Source: an uncultured Lachnospiraceae bacterium (GTDB lineage: Bacteria > Bacillota > Clostridia > Lachnospirales > Lachnospiraceae). From it: DNA of 11,672 bases. The DNA is taken from the NCBI GenBank assembly GCA_910585555.1, contig CAJUFU010000019.1:37077-48748 (forward strand), written 5' to 3'. The notes under the pieces are model-generated. The model was not told the DNA's origin and made no database searches. It worked only from the letters and a program-made list of their open reading frames with translations. The position numbers and the translations under genes are program-made. This document shows positions 1-7,028 of this stretch, piece by piece; the stretch's first letter is position 1; every line of letters starts with the position of its first letter.

Positions 1-1
1 G

Positions 2-757
2 AGCTTTGGGATTTATCTGCCGGAGAATTTTCAGACCCCTTTCTTTGCAAAGAGTGTGGCGGAGTACTGGCGCAGATGGCATATCACGCTGGGAATCTGG
101 ATGAAGGAGTATGTGTTTTATCCGGTTCTTCGGTCTGCGTTTTTTACCAATGTAAATAAATCTTTCAAGAAAAGGTTTGGCAAGAAGAAGGGCAAGCAGT
201 ATGCAACTTTTGGGGCCATGTTCATTCTCTGGCTGACGGTGGGTATCTGGCATGGAGGAGACTGGAAGTTTGTGATTGGTTCCGGCCTTCTGCACTGGCT
301 GTATATTGTGATGGAAGAACTGTTAGAACCTTCCTGCAAGAGGATTATGGAGCGTCTGTCCATCAACAGTACAGGGAAGTTTTTGAACGGCATCCGTATG
401 CTTCGGACTTTCTTTTTGGTGTGTATCGGCGATCTGTTCTTCCGGGCAGCTTCCGTGGGAGATGCCTTTGCCATGTTACGGGAAGCGGTGACAGTCTTTA
501 ACCCTCATGTGGTGTGGGACGGCTCTATTTTCATGGCGGGGCTTGACAGGGTGGAAGCCGGGATTGCGGTATTGGCGCTTTTGCTTCTGTGCGTCGTATC
601 GGTGCTGCAGCAAAAGGGCAGCGTGCGTGAGAAGATTGCAGGAAAGCCCCTGCCCCTGCGGTGGATACTGTGGTATGGGCTTTTGTTCGGGGTGATTCTG
701 CTTGGCTGTTATGGGCCGGGATACAGCGCCTCAGAGTTTATTTACCAAGGGTTTTAA
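2..757 (+). CDS. MBOAT family membrane O-acyltransferase (DltB/AlgI type), 5' end outside window
   Basis: The reading frame is open from the left edge, so only the C-terminal 251 residues are present; full-length bacterial MBOAT proteins usually have about 400-500. The GTG at 56 lies inside the conserved region and is not a credible start. Family signatures are clear: an ENFQTPFFAKSVAEYWRRWH segment (the tryptophan-arginine-histidine signature at about 68-82) and VGIWHGG, whose histidine codon at 251-253 corresponds to the catalytic histidine of DltB-like enzymes. Several hydrophobic helices follow, ending in a last helix near 660-720. MBOAT proteins move an acyl group from an intracellular donor, often an ACP thioester, to an acceptor outside the membrane. 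The ACP, FkbH-like and SGNH genes in this window make such a role attractive here. The family call is firm; the acyl group and acceptor are unknown. A short palindrome spans the stop codon, but no T-run follows it. Confidence 0.93.
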   Translation, partial: SFGIYLPENFQTPFFAKSVAEYWRRWHITLGIWMKEYVFYPVLRSAFFTNVNKSFKKRFGKKKGKQYATFGAMFILWLTVGIWHGGDWKFVIGSGLLHWLYIVMEELLEPSCKRIMERLSINSTGKFLNGIRMLRTFFLVCIGDLFFRAASVGDAFAMLREAVTVFNPHVVWDGSIFMAGLDRVEAGIAVLALLLLCVVSVLQQKGSVREKIAGKPLPLRWILWYGLLFGVILLGCYGPGYSASEFIYQGF

Positions 758-786
758 CCCTGGATTTTGACCCTATAAAATAAAAA

Positions 787-815
787 TAGTAAAGAACGGT
801 ATTTTGTGGTAAGAT
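787..815 (+). promoter_or_regulatory. Possible extended -10 promoter for the GT2 gene
   Basis: In the 142-base spacer after the MBOAT gene, TGG-TAAGAT (807-815) resembles an extended -10 element. The upstream hexamer TAGTAA at 787-792, 17 bases away, is a poor -35. The spacer is AT-rich and holds no gene. The glycosyltransferase could instead be read through from the MBOAT transcript, since no terminator was seen between them. Weak call. Confidence 0.3.
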
Positions 816-899
816 AATATCTGAGAACAAGAGCCGAGGTTTAACAACCAGAGAGTACAGCCTGTCCATCTGGCAGGAAAAGGATTTAGGAGAAAGAGA

Positions 900-1832
900 A
901 TGGATAAGATAGCCGTGTTGATTCCCTGTTACAATGAGGAGAAGACAATCGCGAAAGTGGTAAAAGACGCAAGGCAGGCCCTGCCGGAGGCAGTGGTCTA
1001 TGTCTATGACAACAATTCCAAGGACCGCACCGTGGAGCTGGCAAAGGAGGCCGGCGCGGTGATACGGTATGAACATATGCAGGGAAAAGGCAATGTCATA
1101 CGCAGAATGTTCCGGGAAGTGGAGGCGGAGTGCTATATCATGGTGGACGGGGATGATACCTACCCTATGGAGTATGCCAGACAGATGGCGGACGAGGTGC
1201 TTTTACACAGTGCGGACATGGTGGTGGGAGACAGGCTTTCCTCCACTTATTTTACGGAGAATAAGCGGCCCTTCCATAATTTTGGCAATTCTCTTGTGCG
1301 CAGCAGTATTAACAGACTGTTCAACTGTGAGATTAAGGATATCATGACGGGATACCGGGCATTCAGCTATGGCTTTGTCAAGACCTTCCCGGTGTTGTCC
1401 ACAGGCTTTGAGATTGAGACGGAAATGACCATCCATGCGGTGTACAATAATATGCAGATTGAAAATGTGATCGTGGATTATCGGGACAGGCCGGAGGGCA
1501 GCGAATCTAAGTTAAATACCTTTTCCGACGGCTTTAGGGTACTGCGCACGATCTTAAAGCTGTACCGGGATTACAAGCCTATGGGTTTTTTCGGCATGTG
1601 CTCGGCGATTCTGGCAGTGATCGCAGTGATTTTGTTTATCCCCATCGCGGTGGCTTATCTGGAAACGGGGCTGGTGCTTCGGTTCCCTACACTGTTTGTC
1701 TGCGGCTTTATTGGGCTGGCGGCGATTCAATCTCTGTTTGCAGGACTGATGCTGTCTAATATGGCACTTAAGAACAGACGGGATTTTGAGTATCGGCTGA
1801 CCCTTGTGACAAGAAGGGTGCGGGAACAGTAG
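900..1832 (+). CDS. Family 2 glycosyltransferase, polyprenyl-phosphate sugar synthase type (GtrB/DPM1-like)
   Basis: A 310-residue GT-A fold enzyme followed by two membrane helices. The N-terminus has the typical IPCYNEEKTI (residues 8-17) and YDNNSKD (36-42). The acidic metal/nucleotide-sugar motif is DGDD at residues 83-86. A TGYRAFS block (150-156) and STGFEIETEM (167-176) are typical of the dolichyl/undecaprenyl-phosphate mannose and glucose synthase branch. Helices lie at about residues 229-254 and 263-289. Members transfer one sugar from a nucleotide-sugar to polyprenyl phosphate at the inner membrane face; the product is flipped and used by GT-C transferases outside. The start is supported by AGGAG at 888-892, 7 bases before the ATG. 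It is followed after 22 bases by a large membrane protein gene, probably in the same operon. The sugar cannot be told from sequence. Confidence 0.92.
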   Translation: MDKIAVLIPCYNEEKTIAKVVKDARQALPEAVVYVYDNNSKDRTVELAKEAGAVIRYEHMQGKGNVIRRMFREVEAECYIMVDGDDTYPMEYARQMADEVLLHSADMVVGDRLSSTYFTENKRPFHNFGNSLVRSSINRLFNCEIKDIMTGYRAFSYGFVKTFPVLSTGFEIETEMTIHAVYNNMQIENVIVDYRDRPEGSESKLNTFSDGFRVLRTILKLYRDYKPMGFFGMCSAILAVIAVILFIPIAVAYLETGLVLRFPTLFVCGFIGLAAIQSLFAGLMLSNMALKNRRDFEYRLTLVTRRVREQ

Positions 1833-1854
1833 AAAAGGCAGGTTGAGGACGGGA

Positions 1855-3681
1855 ATGGAAAAGAGCAAAGATAGATTTACAGCAGGGGAAGCAGTTGTTA
1901 CAGGTATGGCAGCTGCTGTCTCCCTGCTGGCGTCAGGGCGGATTTATATGCTGCTTTACAGGCAGGGAAGTCTGTATACTGTGGGACTTTTCCCACTGGC
2001 GCTTCTTTTGGGAATATATTGTTTGTGGAAAAAGGCTTTGTTTATGAGAGAAGTCTTTTTTGCTGTCTGGGTGAGGGCGCTGCTATCTTTTGCTTTCACG
2101 GCATTTCAGGTGACGGGCCTGTGGTGGAGTAATCCCTACCTGGAAGAGAATGTGAGCGGGATAGAGGTCTTTGTCTGGATGGTATGTCTGTGGCCTTTAA
2201 GTTTTGCCGGACAGAATATGCTCTTTGACTGTGTTGCCCATTGGGGGGAGAGAAGATTTGCCTGTGCCCGCAGAGACTTTTCCCCGAAAAAGGGATTCCT
2301 GTACGCCTTTCTCGTTATCATGCTGGGGTTTTTGATTCCCTTTGCCGCGTACTATCCGGCCATCATGGCCTATGATGTGATTCCCCAGCTGGACCAGATC
2401 AGGAGCAGCGGCTATACCACCCATCATCCCCTGATTCATACCTTGATGCTGGCAGGCAGTCTGAAACTGGGCGAAATACTGCCCTTCGTCTCGAATGCTG
2501 ACCGGGCGGGGCTTGCGATATATTCTTTGTTACAAATGACAGTAGTGTCAGGCTGCTTTGCCTATGTCTATACCTTCTTTCGAAAGAGAGGCGTAAACCG
2601 GTATTTTTGTTATTTCTTTGTGCTGTGCGCCGCCTTTTATCCCACCCATGGACTGCTTGCGGTCTCCATCACCAAGGATACCATCTACGCGGTGCTCGTC
2701 ATGGTCTTTGGTGTGTTTGCCTTCGAGGCGGTCACCTGTAAGGAAGAAGGGGGGCCCGGAAAGGGCTGGTTTGCCGCGTACACGGTGCTGACGGTATTTC
2801 TTCTGCTGTTTCGCAACAACAGCATTTACGCCTGGATATTGTATGTGATTGTCGCGCTTCTGGCATTGCCTAAGATGGGTAAGAAGCTTGTCATGGCGCA
2901 TGGGGCGGCGCTTCTTTTGTATTTTCTAATCAATACGCTGATGGTACAGGCATCGGGGGCTTCCAGTGATACCTATGCCAGAGAGATGCTCAGTGTGCCT
3001 GCCCAGCAGATTGCCAGGGTTGCAGCCTTTCATGAGGAGGAATTGTCGCAGGAAGATTTGGAGAATCTGTCGGTAATCTGGAACCAGGGAGCGCTGCCGG
3101 AATATGTGCCGGCCATCGCAGACCGCAGTAAGAAAGACATTGTGGGAGATGGCGAAGTGCTAAGGACCTTGGCGAAGGAGTGGTTTTCCTTGGGATGCCG
3201 GTATCCGGGAGAGTACTGGAAAGCCTTCTTGCTCAAGAATAAGGGGATGTGGTATCTGGAAGATATGTCCTATTTAAACGATGTCTATTCCTATGCCAAG
3301 GGATATTTACAGCTTACTTATCCGGGGGACCAGCAGGCTTATATGGAAGCGCTGGCACCGGGCTATGTGAGACATCAGAAATTACAGTTTTTACAGTCTG
3401 TGTACCGATATTTCGCGGCTGGGGACGAAGTTTGGAGGTATCTGCCGCCGCTTTCCTTGGTGATGCAGCCCGCTTTCTACTGCTTTGCGCTTTTGTTCTA
3501 CTGTCTGTGTTGTATCGGTCTTCGAAAGCCTTTGCTGCTGGTGCCTGCCGTATATGTGACAGCCCTTGTGGGCACGCTGCTATTAGGACCCTGCGTGCTG
3601 ACCCGTTATCTCTATCCGGTGATGCTGTCGGTGACGGTGCTGTTTGTTCTGTTCCTGCAGGAGAGCGCTTCACAAAAGTGA
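1855..3681 (+). CDS. Polytopic membrane protein, DUF6020-like, possible GT-C type transferase
   Basis: A 608-residue protein with many hydrophobic helices. I place it in the DUF6020-like group from a run of motifs: Y-P-A-I-M-A-Y-D ending at D174, a short stretch to THHPLIHT (H190, H191, H195), then an SITKDTIYA block with K274 and D275. An acidic residue in the first long extracytoplasmic loop followed by histidines is reminiscent of GT-C transferases using lipid-phosphate sugars, but a catalytic role is inference. A charged soluble-looking region at about residues 365-500 precedes the last helices. I chose the ATG at 1855 because GAGG (1845-1848) sits 6 bases upstream; a TTG at 1843 would add four residues. 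It lies 22 bases after the GT2 gene, so the two may form a donor-maker and transferase pair. It meets the next gene tail to tail across 21 bases with no evident terminator. Confidence 0.78.
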   Translation: MEKSKDRFTAGEAVVTGMAAAVSLLASGRIYMLLYRQGSLYTVGLFPLALLLGIYCLWKKALFMREVFFAVWVRALLSFAFTAFQVTGLWWSNPYLEENVSGIEVFVWMVCLWPLSFAGQNMLFDCVAHWGERRFACARRDFSPKKGFLYAFLVIMLGFLIPFAAYYPAIMAYDVIPQLDQIRSSGYTTHHPLIHTLMLAGSLKLGEILPFVSNADRAGLAIYSLLQMTVVSGCFAYVYTFFRKRGVNRYFCYFFVLCAAFYPTHGLLAVSITKDTIYAVLVMVFGVFAFEAVTCKEEGGPGKGWFAAYTVLTVFLLLFRNNSIYAWILYVIVALLALPKMGKKLVMAHGAALLLYFLINTLMVQASGASSDTYAREMLSVPAQQIARVAAFHEEELSQEDLENLSVIWNQGALPEYVPAIADRSKKDIVGDGEVLRTLAKEWFSLGCRYPGEYWKAFLLKNKGMWYLEDMSYLNDVYSYAKGYLQLTYPGDQQAYMEALAPGYVRHQKLQFLQSVYRYFAAGDEVWRYLPPLSLVMQPAFYCFALLFYCLCCIGLRKPLLLVPAVYVTALVGTLLLGPCVLTRYLYPVMLSVTVLFVLFLQESASQK

Positions 3682-3702
3682 CGCAGGCCTGGCACTGACC
3701 GG

Positions 3703-5526
3703 TCATCTGAGCTGATACACATGGTAGACGGTATCTCCGGCGGTGAAGATGTCCGCAATTTCGGACTCCACGTTATACTTATGTCTAAAATACATGATCA
3801 CGGGATGTTCCCTGTTATAGGGGGCCTCCCGCAGAAGGAAATAGACATGGTCGCTTTCTGTCACATCTTTTTCGAAATTGCCGATGCCATGGGCGGAGAG
3901 TTTGATCTTGCTGTTCGGATTACATACCACGCCCCAGTTCGTATAGAAAAAGTTATTGTACGTATCCAAAGTCATATCGAAGGGTGATTCGCAGTAATTC
4001 TCCAAAGTTCCCGAATCGTAAGTCCATATGTAGAAATTGTCCGGGTGGGCGTGGCAGTAAGCTTTCAGCTCTTCCCAGGTCTTTTGATGCACATGATAGT
4101 TTTCATCCACATTCACTTTGGTGATGTGGAGAGAAAGGATGCTCAGACATATGGTAAGGGGCAGGATGAGCAGATAAGGTTTTTTCGTTTCCAAATGCAG
4201 CAGATTAAAGCCGAACAGGATGCCGAATAAGATCATAAAATCCACAGTGATTAGGGGCTGCACAATGCGTTTGGGGAAACGTCCCTCATAGAGCACATAA
4301 ACCCAGCTGACACTGCGCCCCAACAGGTAGAACAGATAGACCAAAAGGGCCTGGCGGTTTCGCCTGACAAGTATCAGGACAGGCGTGCATATGAGCAGGA
4401 GCCCGGCTAACAGATTGGCGGGCTGCATACCGTCTTCGTAGAAAAAGACAGTGATGCTGCCTGTGAGGATATTTTTAAGTCTCTCCCGCATGTCGGTGCG
4501 GGCCAGATAGCAGGTTCTGGCGATATCGTGCATGGTCTTCCAGTCTTCTACGGACATGCCGTGGCCGATATAGGGGGCGCCGCTTCTGCGGTACATATAG
4601 TCTTCTTCGGTCAGGCCTTCCGCGGCCAGGGCATCGGCACATTCCTCGTACTCCGGCCACTGGTAAAAGTCCCCCACTCGCTCCCTGTAGTGGTTGATCT
4701 TACGGAAATCGGACCACTGGGTCTCAGAGTAGGCCAGGACATTTATACCCCATAAAATACCCATGCCAAGACCCAAAACCAGAACGAATCCTAGTAGTTT
4801 CAACGCCGTATTTTCCACTTTGTTCCGGCGGGCCACAACCCATTTGGCAAGCCAGAGCATTCCCGCCATGGGCAGCATCAGATACAGGATATTCTGACGC
4901 ATACTAAAAGAAATCCAGGCGAAGAGGAGGGTGGGTATATTGTGCACGAAGAAGACAGGCGTGCTGCTGCCAATCTTGGCGGTGGTAAAGCAAAACAGGG
5001 CGGCGGCCGCAGAGAGTCCCGCCGTGGTGGTGTACTGTGCCTCTGAGAGTACGTTGAGATTCACCAGGAAGAACAGAATCAGGAAAGAAGTCAACGCCGG
5101 TTTCCAGAAGACATCCTGGGGGTTGTGTCTGTGCCAGATGCGCATGGACCTGTGGTAGACTGCAAAAAGGCAGGCAATCTGCACCCCGTGCTGGAACAGG
5201 CCGTACCAGGGGATGAAACTGCACAGCTCATAGAGCTTACACAGCAGCCAGGACAGGGGGTAGAGGAAAAACATGACATGAGCGTCAGGATATCCCAGAT
5301 AAGCGCCCGAGAGGATGCTGTACATACCCCAGTCGTCGTTGATGCCGTCCACAGGCCGGATATAGAAAACTTCCAGACAGTAGAATAGAAGCAGGAGCAC
5401 AAGAAAAAAAAGCCTCCACATCCAGGGGGAGGCGGTGTAAGGTTCCTTGGGGTGTCTTTTGTATTTTGGATGTCCGGACTTAAGCGGCACCAATGTAGGA
5501 TGTGAACCCTGGTTGACCAGTGACAT
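3703..5526 (-). CDS. Uncharacterised polytopic membrane protein, possibly GT-C-like
   Basis: A 607-residue protein I cannot assign to a named family. After about 34 basic, proline-containing residues comes a first helix (about 38-55), then a loop with GINDDWGMY (N63, D64, D65) and PDAH (80-83). Many helices follow, interrupted by a hydrophilic segment of about 90 residues (near 267-355) rich in charged and aromatic residues. A final helix near residue 440-460 precedes a C-terminal soluble domain of about 140 residues. An acidic pair in the first extracytoplasmic loop and many helices is the general plan of GT-C glycosyltransferases, so a surface-polymer transferase is a reasonable guess. The ATG at 5526 has AAAGGG about 8-9 bases upstream. 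It is the only large gene on the minus strand here and has its own promoter, so it is expressed apart from its neighbours. Confidence 0.85.
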   Translation of the reverse strand: MSLVNQGSHPTLVPLKSGHPKYKRHPKEPYTASPWMWRLFFLVLLLLFYCLEVFYIRPVDGINDDWGMYSILSGAYLGYPDAHVMFFLYPLSWLLCKLYELCSFIPWYGLFQHGVQIACLFAVYHRSMRIWHRHNPQDVFWKPALTSFLILFFLVNLNVLSEAQYTTTAGLSAAAALFCFTTAKIGSSTPVFFVHNIPTLLFAWISFSMRQNILYLMLPMAGMLWLAKWVVARRNKVENTALKLLGFVLVLGLGMGILWGINVLAYSETQWSDFRKINHYRERVGDFYQWPEYEECADALAAEGLTEEDYMYRRSGAPYIGHGMSVEDWKTMHDIARTCYLARTDMRERLKNILTGSITVFFYEDGMQPANLLAGLLLICTPVLILVRRNRQALLVYLFYLLGRSVSWVYVLYEGRFPKRIVQPLITVDFMILFGILFGFNLLHLETKKPYLLILPLTICLSILSLHITKVNVDENYHVHQKTWEELKAYCHAHPDNFYIWTYDSGTLENYCESPFDMTLDTYNNFFYTNWGVVCNPNSKIKLSAHGIGNFEKDVTESDHVYFLLREAPYNREHPVIMYFRHKYNVESEIADIFTAGDTVYHVYQLR

Positions 5527-5585
5527 CAGTATTTCCCTTTCGTAAGTGTTGATTAACTGTAATTAAGGTATATTTCTATTTTTTC

Positions 5586-5615
5586 ATTATATACTATATT
5601 ACAGGTCAGTTACAA
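5586..5615 (-). promoter_or_regulatory. Promoter for the minus-strand 607-residue membrane protein
   Basis: Read on the minus strand, TTGTAA (5615-5610) is followed after 18 bases by a perfect TATAAT (5591-5586). Transcription would begin near 5579, giving a leader of about 50 bases before the ATG at 5526. The surroundings are strongly AT-rich. This is the clearest sigma-A-type promoter in the window. Confidence 0.6.
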
Positions 5616-5630
5616 ATAGAAATAAGATAC

Positions 5631-5657
5631 AATTCTTAAGAATTAGAAAAGTTTTCT
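5631..5657. repeat. Two adjacent palindromes in the divergent spacer, candidate operator
   Basis: AATTCTTAAGAATT at 5631-5644 is a perfect 14-base palindrome. It is followed at once by AGAAAA-G-TTTTCT at 5645-5657, a 6-base inverted repeat around one base. They sit about midway between two divergent genes, just upstream of the minus-strand promoter and upstream of the SGNH gene. Symmetric dyads in this place often bind dimeric regulators. AT-rich DNA yields palindromes by chance, so function is unproven. Confidence 0.4.
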
Positions 5658-5695
5658 TTAATAAATAGGCATAGGCATATTCAAAATTGGAAAAA

Positions 5696-5704
5696 TGTGA
5701 TAAA
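5696..5704 (+). promoter_or_regulatory. Weak candidate -10 region for the SGNH hydrolase gene
   Basis: TGT-GATAAA at 5696-5704 resembles an extended -10 element (4 of 6 matches plus the TG) and lies about 50 bases before the ATG at 5755. No convincing -35 element was found. A promoter is expected in this divergent spacer, but its exact position is uncertain. Confidence 0.25.
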
Positions 5705-5754
5705 GTCAGACATAGGATATAAGACGATCATATCCGGAAAGGTTGTGAAAACAG

Positions 5755-6903
5755 ATGGATGAAAAAAAGGGTCCGCGCAGGAGAAGACAGAGCAACAATA
5801 ATCTGCTGCTCATCGTTCTGATAGGTTTCTGTATCCTGGCGCTGATTGAAATTTTATACGGACAGGCGCAGATGAAGGTGGAGAAAGAGCGCCTGGCCCT
5901 GGCGGAGGAGAACAACCAGACGGTGCAGGAACTTAAGAATGAGTGGAACCAGATCAAGGAAGGCACCAGTGTGGTAACCCAGGAAGGGGAATCCCACCAG
6001 ACTGTCAGCGACGGGGAAGAGAACCAGGAGGAGCCCAAGGTTGTGGAGCAGGCAGCGTCGTCTCAGGCGCAGGCCGACCAGCCGAAAGAAGAGCAGGATA
6101 AAGATAAAGAGGACGAAGCGGACGACGAGGACGAGGAAGAGGACAAACACGATATGCAGATTGTCATCCTGGGGGACAGCATCATGGACCATGACAGAAC
6201 CGAGAGCGGTCCGGCGGCCATCATAGCCCATGACTGTAATGCCAAGGTCTATAACATGGCTATGGGCGGCACCACGGCGGCGCTCCTTCCCGGAGAATCG
6301 GCTTATCACAGCGACTGGAGTTCCAGAGGTCTGTTGGGAGTCATTCAGGCAATCCTGGGAAACGTGGACAGAGGCCTTTTCAAAGGATACCCTGCTTATG
6401 AGGCTCTGGAAGAATGTGATTTTGACAAGACCGATTATTTCATTATAGAGTACGGGGTCAATGATTTCTTGAGCGGCCAGATTCCCCAGAGCAACCAGCT
6501 GGCGGAGGGCGGCACCTCAAATGTGGGGGCTATCTATACTTACACGGGAGCCCTGGAGGAGGCGGTCAAGAGTTTACAGGCTTCCTTCCCTAACGCGAAG
6601 ATACTGCTGATTGCCCCCCATTACTGTCAGGTCTTCAGCGGCAAGACTTTTATGGGTGACGGATATTCTGTGGATTACGGCTACGGACCGCTTGTGAGCT
6701 TTGCAAGAGGAACCGGTTACGTTTATGAACAGCATAAGGAAGAGAACGTGATCTTCTACAATGCCTTTGAACTGAGCGGTATCAATGCGGAGACAGCGGA
6801 CGATTACTTAGAAGACGGGGTTCATATGACGCCCCTTGGAAGCCGCGTCTATGCGGAGGCCATCGCCAGAATTCTGAATAAGGATTTCCGGCCTGAGGAA
6901 TGA
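5755..6903 (+). CDS. Membrane-anchored SGNH/GDSL-family hydrolase or acyltransferase partner
   Basis: A 382-residue protein in four parts: a basic cytoplasmic start (K/R rich, residues 4-11); one membrane helix at about 17-36 that would act as an uncleaved anchor; a coiled-coil-like segment (about 38-68) leading into a very acidic low-complexity linker (about 86-132); and an extracytoplasmic SGNH domain. The catalytic blocks are intact: GDS with S142, an AMGGTT glycine block near 170-175, YGVND with N236, and DGVH with D354 and H357. SGNH proteins remove or transfer acyl groups on sugars; secreted examples such as DltD and AlgX/AlgJ work with MBOAT proteins, and an MBOAT gene lies 5 kb upstream. 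The ribosome site is poor: GGAAAGG about 12 bases before the ATG, with no better in-frame start. The gene ends at a strong terminator, so it may be monocistronic. Acetyl-esterase function is the main alternative. Confidence 0.9.
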   Translation: MDEKKGPRRRRQSNNNLLLIVLIGFCILALIEILYGQAQMKVEKERLALAEENNQTVQELKNEWNQIKEGTSVVTQEGESHQTVSDGEENQEEPKVVEQAASSQAQADQPKEEQDKDKEDEADDEDEEEDKHDMQIVILGDSIMDHDRTESGPAAIIAHDCNAKVYNMAMGGTTAALLPGESAYHSDWSSRGLLGVIQAILGNVDRGLFKGYPAYEALEECDFDKTDYFIIEYGVNDFLSGQIPQSNQLAEGGTSNVGAIYTYTGALEEAVKSLQASFPNAKILLIAPHYCQVFSGKTFMGDGYSVDYGYGPLVSFARGTGYVYEQHKEENVIFYNAFELSGINAETADDYLEDGVHMTPLGSRVYAEAIARILNKDFRPEE

Positions 6904-6933
6904 TTGCATAGAACAAACAGATTATGGTATGAT
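6904..6933 (+). promoter_or_regulatory. Candidate promoter for the FkbH-ACP operon
   Basis: TTGCAT (6904-6909, weak -35) is followed after 18 bases by TATGAT (6928-6933, 5 of 6), with TGG immediately before it as an extended -10. It starts right after the SGNH stop codon and would begin transcription near 6940, inside the left arm of the upstream gene's terminator. No better promoter was found between the terminator and the ATG at 7029. Confidence 0.45.
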
Positions 6934-6966
6934 AAAAGACAGGTGTAAGAGACGCCTGTCTTTTTT
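6934..6966 (+). terminator. Intrinsic terminator after the SGNH hydrolase gene
   Basis: The arms AAAAGACAGGTGT (6934-6946) and ACGCCTGTCTTTT (6952-6964) form a 13-base-pair stem with one G-T wobble and a 5-base loop. The right arm runs into six T residues (6961-6966). This is a textbook Rho-independent terminator 30 bases after the SGNH stop codon. It separates that gene from the FkbH-like gene. Confidence 0.92.
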
Positions 6967-7028
6967 GAGTATGACGGCTTATGTCCGTGTGACTGGGCGG
7001 AAGCTTTAAAGCAGGGAGAAAGAATACA

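Noticed and set aside
743..775. Inverted repeat AGGGTTTTAACCCT around the MBOAT stop codon as a terminator.
   Set aside because: The stem is only about 6 base pairs with a 2-base loop and no T-run follows.
3249..3698. A 149-codon plus-strand frame.
   Set aside because: Overlaps the 3' third of the DUF6020-like gene in another frame with no motifs of its own.
3696..3705. Palindrome TGACCGGTCA between the convergent genes as a bidirectional terminator.
   Set aside because: Ten bases with no loop and no T-run on either side; too short to act as an intrinsic terminator.
5854..6309. A 151-codon hydrophobic frame on the minus strand opposite the SGNH gene.
   Set aside because: Its leucine- and valine-rich runs are the antisense of the acidic linker codons on the plus strand, a composition artefact.
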